This document shows, in pieces, positions 56,994 through 64,000 of a DNA stretch of 64,000 nucleotides. The stretch spans positions 57,789,028-57,853,027 of the forward strand of contig NC_072793.1 in assembly GCF_028583425.1 (NCBI RefSeq), read 5' to 3'. The notes under the pieces are model-generated. The model had not been told where the DNA came from and did not search any database. It worked only from the letters and a program-made list of their open reading frames with translations. Within the stretch, counting starts at the first letter, position 1. Every line of letters begins with the position of its first letter. The translations under genes were made by a program, and so were the position numbers. This DNA is from Eublepharis macularius. Its lineage: Eukaryota; Chordata; Lepidosauria; Squamata; Eublepharidae.

Positions 56994-57275
56994 GGTAAAG
57001 GTAAAGGTGCAAGCACTGAGTCATTACTGACCCATGGGGAGACGTTGCATCATTCATGACATTTTCTTGTTATGGGGTGGTTTGCCATTGCCAGTCATCT
57101 ACACTTTACCCCCAGGAAACTGGGTACTCATTTTACCAACCTCGGAAGAATGGAAGGCTGAGTCAACCATGAGCTGGCTATTTGAACCCGGCTTCCGCCA
57201 GGATTGAACTCAGGTCATGAGCAGAGCTTGGGCTGCAGTACTGCAGCTTACCACTCTGTGCTACGGGGCTCTTCA
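56994..57275 (-). mobile_element. Sauria-type SINE (reverse), 12-bp target duplication
   Basis: Complement of the 50877-51178 element: GGTAAAGGTAAAGGTGCAAG tail, TGGGGTGGTTTGCCATTGCC, CCAGGATTGAACTCAGGTCA (B box) and CAGTACTGCAGCTTACCACT. AGCTTGACAGTA lies on both sides (56982-56993 and 57276-57287). Confidence 0.92.
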
Positions 57276-57619
57276 AGCTTGACAGTATGCTTGGAGAAAA
57301 AAATCTTTGATTGCAGATATATTTCTAGAATCTTGGTTTACTTAACCTTGTTTTGTAGTAGATAAACAGTATTTTTTTGCCTCAAGTCTTGAATATATTT
57401 GCAGGCTAGGAAGAAATGGAAGCTTCACTCCATCCTGTAATACAGTAGAGCTTGTGTGAGCCTGTATGTTTTCCACAGCTACTTCTGCCTTATGGGACAG
57501 ACTTCCAGATAGGGCTGCCATTTGCCAACAGGCCTGAAGAAAAATGTCCTGTCCTTTTAACAGAGGTGTAACATACGGAAACAGACAGATGAAACTTCAG
57601 ACAGACGAATAACATCACC

Positions 57620-57927
57620 TCTGGACCCTCATCAGTCTGGTTTCAGGCTAGGCTTTGGGACAGGGACAGTCCTAGTAGCCTTTTGAAGGTAGACAAAGGC
57701 CAGTCTTTTTTTGTTGCTCCTACTGGATTTATCTGTAGCTTTTGATACAGTAGATCATGCTTTCTTGTTGAGGCATTTGGAATCAAATCTGGGTATCAGG
57801 GATGTGCCTTGGACTGGTTTAATAGTTTCTCATGGATCAGACCTAAATGGTTGCTACTGAAAACCAGATATCTTTACTTCACTGACATCCTGTCAGTTGT
57901 TTTTGACTCACTCCACCTTGAGTCTCA
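57620..57927 (+). mobile_element. L2/CR1-like LINE reverse-transcriptase remnant, left part
   Basis: Reads DPHQSGFRLGFGTGT and LLDLSVAFDTVDHAFLLRHL, the classical reverse-transcriptase D-x-S-x-A-F-D-T-V-D-H motif of the L2/CR1 group, with stops in between. It jumps to a LINE tail (CACCTTGAGTCTCA), which is split by the miniature element at 57928-58031. Confidence 0.85.
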
Positions 57928-58031
57928 GGGCCAAGCTACAAGTGACAAATGACACTTGAACGGCACTTGCCCTCCACTTGCTCTCCACTCGATCCACTTG
58001 CTCTCCACTTGATCCACTTGTAGCCTGGCCT
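57928..58031. mobile_element. GGGCCAAGCTACAAG miniature element, copy 2, inside LINE tail
   Basis: Termini GGGCCAAGCTACAAGTGAC and CTTGTAGCCTGGCCT; TCA duplicated at 57925-57927 and 58032-58034. The centre is a short tandem duplication of TTGCTCTCCACT. Confidence 0.82.
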
Positions 58032-58075
58032 TCAGGCAGACTATAAATAGCATAAACAAACAAAATAACAATCCA
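58032..58075 (+). mobile_element. L2/CR1-like LINE tail, right part
   Basis: TCAGGCAGACTATAAATAGC continues the LINE tail interrupted at 57927 (compare GGAGGACTATAAATGATG at 37131). Confidence 0.65.
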
Positions 58076-58079
58076 TTAA

Positions 58080-58915
58080 ATCTCTGTCAAAGGTATATGG
58101 CATTTTTCCCCTTCAAGCAGTTGGCAACCTTAATTCCAGAGGCAGTGAGAAAATTGCCTATCTTCCTGAATTTTAAAAAACGAAGGCTGAATGTAAGATT
58201 AAAGTGTACAAGTCAGCCTTTGCCTGTTCCTGAAGTGGGATTTGTGGTTGAAGTTGCTTGACCAGTAAATATGGAGATGACAGGAGACTTTCAGTCCATT
58301 TTGTCTTATTACCGTGTTGTAATTTTAGAGCATTGTTTGTGAATTTTTATATTTGTAAGCCACTTTGATCATAGCAGGAAAAAAGTGTGTGTGTGTGGGG
58401 GGAAAGTATCTTAAATAAATAAAGAATTCCTGTTTAGACTAGTATCCCTGGAACTGGGCAGAGTGTGGAAGGGCATGAGAGGATTTGGGGATTGCCTATT
58501 TTTAAAGGACAAAGCACATGGACACAGAAACAAACATATGTTCCGCCTCCTTCAGCAGGGGAGAACTGAAAAAGATCCTGCTAGTTAGCCGCAGCTGAGT
58601 AACTCTTCCTTGAATTTGCTTTTTTCTCCACACACAGGTATTTAAGGCCTGGTTATGCCCAGAGACTGGAGCTGAAGGGCTCTTGTCCTTTGACTCTTAG
58701 CCTAATGTTGGAGCCTGGAGCTGGGCAGAAGATCAACTGATGGAGTGAGAGAACTGAATTAGAAATAGGAAGCTTCCCTTCCCTTTTTTGTTTGTTGTTC
58801 TATGCCCCCCCCCCCACATATTGTTAACTGCTCTTGGTCCCCATTGGAGAAAAAAGTGGAATAAAAATACACTAAATAAATAAATAAAATATAACAGACA
58901 GGGACTGAACAGAGG
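58080..58915. other. Intergenic with LINE-tail fragments
   Basis: LINE-tail-like ends at about 58340-58430 and 58830-58890, with a GT run near 58386-58400 and a C run at 58806-58816. No exon seen. Confidence 0.4.
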
Positions 58916-58918
58916 AAT

Positions 58919-59225
58919 TTATTTATTTATTTATAGTCCACCTTTCTCACTGAGACTCAAGGCGGATTAAACAGTGTGAGATTAGTAGTCAATATCAGGA
59001 ACATTTTCATAAACAAATGGCAGTTTCCACACTACTCACCTTCTTCCGGAATGCTGCGGAACGTCACGAAAAAAGCAGAGAGGATAGCGTCTTCTCACGC
59101 GAGTTTTGCACAACTCTATCTTCCGTGGTTTTTTTCATGACGTTCCGCAGTGTTCCGGAAGAAGGTGAGTAGTGTGGAAACGGCCAATGCCATAGGGTAA
59201 ATAGATACAAGTTCATAAAGACATA
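58919..59225 (-). mobile_element. Inverted interspersed repeat split by a miniature element
   Basis: The TTTATTTATTTATTTATAGT family seen at 2297-2490, interrupted exactly at 59018/59186 by the element below; sequence on both sides lines up with the uninterrupted copy. Confidence 0.8.
59019..59185. mobile_element. Harbinger-like miniature element (GGCCGTTTCCACAC termini)
   Basis: Arms GGCAGTTTCCACACTACTCA and the complement of GGCCGTTTCCACACTACTCA continue through CCTTCTTCCGGAA and TGCGGAACGTCA, about 55 bp each. Duplication AAT at 59016-59018 and 59186-59188. High CpG content in the arms suggests a fairly recent insertion. Confidence 0.9.
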
Positions 59226-59269
59226 GCATTAGTAGGAATCCAATACAACATAGTGGTGAGGTCTATGGT

Positions 59270-59432
59270 AAAACGAGTACTCAGTTTCCTGGAGGTAAAG
59301 TGTAGATGACTGGGAAAGGCAATGGCAAACCACCCCGTAAAAAGTCTGCCAAGTAAACATCGTGATGTGACGTCCCCCATGGGTCAATAATGACTTGGTG
59401 CTTGCACAGGGGTCTACTTTTACCTTTTTACC
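59270..59432 (+). mobile_element. Sauria-type SINE, 5' truncated
   Basis: Begins in the body (CGAGTACTCAGTTTCCTGGA), then GGTAAAGTGTAGATGACTGG, GGCAAACCACCCCGTAAAAA and GGTCAATAATGACTTGGTGC, ending TTTTACC. Lacks the tRNA-like head. Confidence 0.88.
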
Positions 59433-59439
59433 TATCTTA

Positions 59440-59557
59440 GGGCCAAGCTACAAGTGACGAATGACACTTGAATGGCAAGTGGATTGAGTGGAGCGCAAGT
59501 GAACGGGGAGAAGTACACTTGCCGTTCAAGTGTCATTCGTCACTTGTAGTTTCGCCT
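59440..59557. mobile_element. GGGCCAAGCTACAAG miniature element, copy 3
   Basis: 118 bp, same length and sequence as 43266-43383 apart from point changes (right end GTTTCGCCT is altered). Flanks TTA and TGA: one mismatch for a 3-bp duplication. Confidence 0.85.
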
Positions 59558-59574
59558 TGAGTAAAAATCCTAAG

Positions 59575-59655
59575 ATGCCTAAGGCAATGGAAAACCACTT
59601 CTGTTAGGCTCTTGCTTGGGTTGCCATAAGTCAGCTATGACTGAACAGCATTTTC
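59575..59655 (+). mobile_element. 5S-type SINE tail fragment
   Basis: GGCAATGGAAAACCACTTCT and GGGTTGCCATAAGTCAGC match the tail of the 5S-headed SINEs; the head is absent. Confidence 0.65.
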
Positions 59656-59688
59656 TACTGCCAACTAATTACTATTGACTTGTTAAAG

Positions 59689-59915
59689 ACAGCCAGTGTG
59701 GTGCAGCAATTAGAGTGTTGAACTAGGATCTGGTTGACCCAGGTTCGAATCCCCACTCTGACATGGAAGCTTTGGGCCAGTCACACACTGCAACCTAACC
59801 TACCTCACAGGGTTGTTATGAGGATAAAATGGAGGAGAGAAGAATGATTAAACCACTCTGGATCCTCACTGGGGAGAAAGGTGGTGTATACATGAAATAA
59901 ATAAAATAATAATAC
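59689..59915 (+). mobile_element. tRNA-derived SINE, well preserved
   Basis: CAGTGTGGTGCAGCAATTAG (A box), perfect B box GGTTCGAATCC at 59742-59752, then GGGCCAGTCACACACTGC, GGGTTGTTATGAGGATAAAA and GGGGAGAAAGGTGGTGTATA with an AATAAATAAAA tail. Best reference copy of this family in the window. Confidence 0.92.
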
Positions 59916-62094
59916 AATAAAAATATTTTTTCCTTTGATGATGTAGGGGATCATAGTTATGGAATATCTCATTTGTTTTTTCTTTAATTGTGGGGAAGGC
60001 ATACAATCTGGGTGATGAGCATTAATTTGTTAGAAATATTAGTGTTTGATGCCTTGGTGTAGTAGAGTAGATTTAGACTGAGACCTTTCCAACAATATGA
60101 TTCTACAATTTGTTCATTACTTTATTGAATTTACCCAATATCCTTGAGGATCCAGTTTTATAGGCAGTAACTATATTTTACAGGTGATAAGAGAAGACTT
60201 ACAAAGATGTGAACATCTGTTACACTTATTTTAAAAGAAAGGGACAGGCCTCGGCTTTCATAAATTAGATATGTTAGTAACCAGATATTAGTCTCACTGA
60301 TAATGGGCTTGTAAAAGATTCTGTGACCATAATAATTTTAATTATTAAGGTTGAGTTGATAAAATAGAAAGCACATCAGCCTTAACCTTAAATGTCATTT
60401 TTATGACTACACTCATTGTTTTACAGTACAATACTCTGTTGCCCTAGTGTGGAATCTCTCAAGTTTTATTCATACACATTTGGTTTCTTGTCATAGTTAG
60501 TTTATGTTAATTGGGTTATTATAACTGTGTGGTTTAGGGAACACCCTTCCCTTCATTTCAAAACAGCAGAGAGACTGACAATGGCTTGCTGTGCCTATAT
60601 AGCAGTCAGAAATTACTATGAGTCTTGCAACTTAATCTATAACTGGCTCACACCATTAATCATTTTTCCATGCAACTCATCTGGTGTGTGCACTCCTGCG
60701 GATACAGCTAATGTTTTCACTGGGCAGTCATAAAAATAAGCAGCAGCCATTGCTGTGAATATGATGGCATGTTCTCACTGGGCCGTTCTCTGGGACTCAA
60801 GGCAATTTACCAAGTATAAAAACAATTCAGTCAGACAGGAAAGATCTCCAACTATCAATGCAATAGGATTGGGGTTAGGAATAAAGAATTGGAGACAGAG
60901 AACAATGGCAACAGAGACCTATCTAAACCATGGTCTGCCATAATGCAGAAAGTACTAGAAATCATTATCCACAACAGTATAAGAAGGGAAAACAAATAAC
61001 ATTTTCTATGCTTTGTCCACAGTTATGGAATCTTTGCTTGTGCAGACCAGCCAGATTTGAAACTGAGTGGCTTCTTGACATAGTCAAGGTATTTATGTTT
61101 CTCTTGTCTTTCTGTGATTGGATTAAAGTTGGTCTGGAAACCAAAGGGAGCTGAAATTTTAATCATTGTTATTGAAGTTTGGGGACATATTCAAAAAGTT
61201 GCAATACATCCCGAGTCTTTAGGAAAGTACACATAGTCATGTCTTTTTGGACAGCGTGACTTTTATCCTGCCAAAAATCTCCACTGCAGTGATTGCAGTG
61301 TGACTTCTTTGCCTCCCTTTCCAGCTGCAAGCCAAAGTGCTTCTTGAAATGCTGCTTCTGGGGGACAGTGGACCACAAGAACAACATGAGGAGGTATAAG
61401 AGGTCAGGATAATTTCAAGATTACATCCTCCCTAGATTTGAAGATGACTGAAAATTATACCAACAGAACCTATCTGAGGAGTACATGATAGGTCATGGAT
61501 AAAGGTGAGATTCTTTCCCCTTCAGCTTGTGCATGGCATATGTTTCCTAGTTTATGTTAAATAGTGTTATGGTTAAGATTAACTGAAGAACAACCATGCG
61601 GCACTGTGATGTTATTTGCTGTGAAGTGATTTAACAAATGTTTGAACAGCTGTTGCTGAACAAGTGCTAGAACCATAAGTGGAGTAATCCTTGCTGTTGA
61701 TACTCTTGTTTAAACAAGAGAATGTAGTCAGAGACAATGTGTTTATAGAGAATTATTGCCACTTCCTACAGTTTACACTATTCAGTGAGTTTAAGAAAGA
61801 TGTATATTGTGACCCCCTTGTATGACAGGAGTATGACAGCATGCTCCTCAGTTAATAACTGTACAGACTTCAGGGAAGTATGGGGAGGGGGTGCTAGTAA
61901 AAGGGATTAGAAGACAAGAATGTGACAGACAAAAGCTGCCTATTACAGAATTTCCCAGGTGGGAACATTCAGTGGGCTGGACCCAGACTAAATTTTCCAG
62001 TGGCGGAATGGAAATGTCCTGCCTCCCCTCTCCAACTTCAGCCCACTGATCTCTACAGGTGAGTTAGCTAGAGCCGTTCCTGTGCAGGAAAGCT
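59916..62094. other. Repeat-poor intergenic block
   Basis: About 2.2 kb with no identifiable transposon or exon; open frames at 60755-61154 lack recognisable motifs. Confidence 0.4.
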
Positions 62095-62373
62095 CTTGCA
62101 GTTGTGGTACCTGCCCTGTAGGCTACAGTTGGTACAGAATACTGCAGCCAGAATGTTGACTGGAGCGGGTTGTAAGGACCATATCATTCCAGTTTTGTTC
62201 CATCTACACTGGATCCCAATTTACATCCAGACTTAATTCAAAGTTCTGATACTGACCTTTAAAGTCCTATATGTCTTGAGGCCAGCATACCTGAAGGATT
62301 TTTTTTCATATGAATCTACCTGTATACTCCAGTCATCTTTGGAGGCCCTGCTATGGGTGCCCCTATCATCTGA
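62095..62373 (+). mobile_element. L2/CR1-like LINE, left part
   Basis: Reads LQLVQNTAARMLTGAG and KDHIIPVLFHLHWIPI with a few changes, then LRPAYLKD: the C-terminal end of an L2/CR1 ORF2. Interrupted by the element at 62374-62721. Confidence 0.85.
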
Positions 62374-62721
62374 GAGCTAAGCTACAAGAGACGCATTACA
62401 TGAGGAGGAGCATGTGAAGGGAGTTGCAATGTTGGCCAGGCAGCTGAGTTTTAAAAGAGATCAGAAGGTTTTTGTCAATTTCCTCTCTCTACAGAGCCAG
62501 GGAGATTGCTGCTCAGAAGGTTTGTTTATTTCCTCTTCCCCTCTTAGAAGGGGAGGCAAAGAGGAAATTAACAAACTCTCTGAGCAGAGATCTCCCTGGC
62601 TCTGTAGAGAGGGGAAATTAACAAAGCCTTCCAATCTCTTTTAAAATTCAGCTTCTTGGCGAACATTGTGACTCTCTTCATGTGCTCCTCCTCATTTAAT
62701 TCATCTCCTATAGCTTGGCTC
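62374..62721. mobile_element. 348-bp long-hairpin miniature element inside LINE
   Basis: Termini GAGCTAAGCTACAAGAGACG and CTATAGCTTGGCTC; TGA duplicated at 62371-62373 and 62722-62724. Almost the whole element folds on itself (GAGGAGGAGCATGTGAAG with CTTCATGTGCTCCTCCTC; CTACAGAGCCAGGGAGAT with ATCTCCCTGGCTCTGTAG). The termini resemble the GGGCCAAGCTACAAG family. Confidence 0.88.
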
Positions 62722-63062
62722 TGAGGCTAGATGGTTGGCAACCTAAAAAAGGGTCTTTTTGACTGTGGTGCTGAAACTTTAGAATTACCTCCCCAGGAAG
62801 ATTCATCTGTCTCCCTCTACTGTTGTCTTCCACCAGTATGCTTGGCATACCCACAGTAACTCTGGCATACCCACAGTACTAGTCCTCTTCTGTGTTTTTG
62901 TTGTTATGTGTGTTTGTATGTCTGTATGTTTTTGTTGAATCATTTAAATATTTTATATATACCTTATTATAAATGCTGTTTTAATGCTGTAAATGCCGTC
63001 TTGGGTACCCTTTTAGGTGGAAAGGTGGAATAGAAATGTTTTAAGTAAGTAAATAAATAAAA
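62722..63062 (+). mobile_element. L2/CR1-like LINE, right part and tail
   Basis: Resumes with a segment coding for a LPSPPGRFI-like end, then the tail GGTGGAAAGGTGGAATAGAA and AAATAAATAAAA. Confidence 0.75.
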
Positions 63063-63219
63063 TACAGGTCATATGGGGAGAGGTCCTGAAGGGCGACATG
63101 GGGTGGGGGGCTGCAGTGGGAAGGGGGAACTGGTGGAAATTGCCAATTTAGTCTGTATCCAACTCATAATCTGTCCAGTTTAATAGATATGAATTGCTTA
63201 GACGTTGTCTTCTCTGAGT

Positions 63220-63423
63220 TTGTGTGCATGTGTGGTGCCCTCAAGTCATAGCTGACTTATGGTGACCCCTGGTGGGGTTTTCATGCCAAGAGACTATCAG
63301 AGGTGGTTTGCTATTGCCTGCCTCTGCAACCTTGGTCTTTGTTGGAGGTCTCCCATCCAATTACTAACTAAGGCCGACCCTGCTTAGCTTATGAGATCAG
63401 GCTCACCTGGGCTATCCAGGGTC
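63220..63423 (-). mobile_element. 5S-rRNA-headed SINE (reverse), best 5S match
   Basis: The complement of 63343-63389 reads AGCTAAGCAGGGTCGGCC ... TAGTAATTGGATGGGAGACC, nearly the 5S rRNA internal promoter. It is followed by GCAGGCAATAGCAAACCACC and the BovB-like tail GGGGTCACCATAAGTCAGC. Not a 5S gene: only the 3' two thirds are 5S-like and a LINE tail follows. Confidence 0.88.
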
Positions 63424-64000
63424 AAATCCACATTCACCCATTACCCGCATGTTTATCGGATATCTTCCGTTTGCCTCCAATCCGCGATTTTTTCCTTTTC
63501 GTTCACATTCCTGCTTCCAATCCGTCTTTCTCGCGCGGCCCTCCGGTCACACGGCCGCTCGAAAACCGCTTTTTGGGGCGGGACCTTTTTTTCCCGCCCA
63601 TTTTTAAAAAAATTTTTTAGCGCACTTTTCCGTTATTTCGATCTTGCCTTATAAAGAAACATCATTGAAGATAATGATGCCTCTCTTTCCCCCACTGACA
63701 GCACTGATGGCTCTCTCCCGTTTCTTTTTTGGACATTTGGAAGCATGTGGGAAGCTTTCGTGGGCATTTCCTATGCAGGACAGTTCAGTGCCTGAATTTT
63801 ACTGAAGTTTCACTTCCTTGGAATGTCATTATTTCAATATTTCGTAATTTCGATATTACAGTAATATAAAATAAAAAAATAAAAAACAGTTAAAAAGGAA
63901 GTTTCGCGAGTCTGTTCTGAGGATGAATTCACCCCAAAATGATTTTTCAAACTACCAGATTTGATTCAGAAACAGCATAATCAATAAATCCAGTGCTATG
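63418..64000. mobile_element. Harbinger-like CpG-rich element, cut by window end
   Basis: Starts GGGTCAAATCCACATTCACC, resembling GGCCGAATCCACAC at 40621. The first about 220 bases are CpG-rich (TTTCTCGCGCGGCCCTCC, CACACGGCCGCTCG), as in the 40621 element. The right terminus is outside the window. Confidence 0.5.

Noticed and set aside
59689..59765. Possible tRNA gene with perfect B box
   Set aside because: No acceptor-stem pairing; continues into a SINE body with ATAAATAAA tail and has many relatives in the window.
63343..63389. Possible 5S rRNA gene on the minus strand
   Set aside because: Only the internal promoter part is 5S-like and it continues into a BovB-type tail, so it is a SINE head.
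25301..64000. Search for LCP2 exons expected downstream of FOXI1
   Set aside because: No SH2- or SAM-domain-like segment with splice borders was seen on the minus strand; the gene probably lies beyond the window.

Overview
This is vertebrate nuclear DNA: intron-split genes with GT-AG junctions, an AT-rich background and dense interspersed repeats. The repeats point to a squamate reptile, most likely a gecko. They include a BovB (RTE) LINE remnant, Sauria-type tRNA SINEs, 5S-rRNA-headed SINEs with BovB-like tails, L2/CR1 LINE fragments, and many hAT-like and Harbinger-like miniature elements. The species assignment is an inference from repeat content and gene order.

Only two protein-coding genes can be supported, both on the + strand. 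DOCK2 is represented by its last three coding exons (671-791, 2134-2276, 6102-6173), which encode the final 111 residues of this blood-cell Rac activator, followed by a short 3' UTR with a poly(A) signal near 6624. About 15 kb downstream lies a complete two-exon FOXI1 gene (21120-21693 and 23520-24073; 375 aa), a forkhead transcription factor. It has a TATA-like box at 21020 and a poly(A) signal at 25276. The order DOCK2 then FOXI1, same strand, matches the conserved amniote neighbourhood; the next expected gene, LCP2, was not found. The two genes are syntenic neighbours and nothing here suggests they work together.

From about 25.3 kb to the end I see no gene. The region is an intergenic desert of transposon debris with quieter blocks (about 46.8-50.8, 51.6-53.1, 53.3-56.4 and 59.9-62.1 kb) that could hold FOXI1 regulatory DNA, though nothing in the sequence proves it.

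No undescribed functional system was found. The most informative observations concern transposons: a Helitron-like element with the TC...hairpin-CTAG signature and an internal minisatellite (38952-39585); an 88-bp near-perfect inverted repeat inside the predicted FOXI1 3' UTR (24481-24568); several L2 LINEs interrupted by miniature elements with readable target-site duplications, one with a paralogous empty site in the same window; two opposed copies of one hAT-like element with perfect 8-bp duplications; an L1-like insertion with a 17-bp perfect duplication; and a visible match between the BovB 3' end and the tail of the 5S-headed SINEs.
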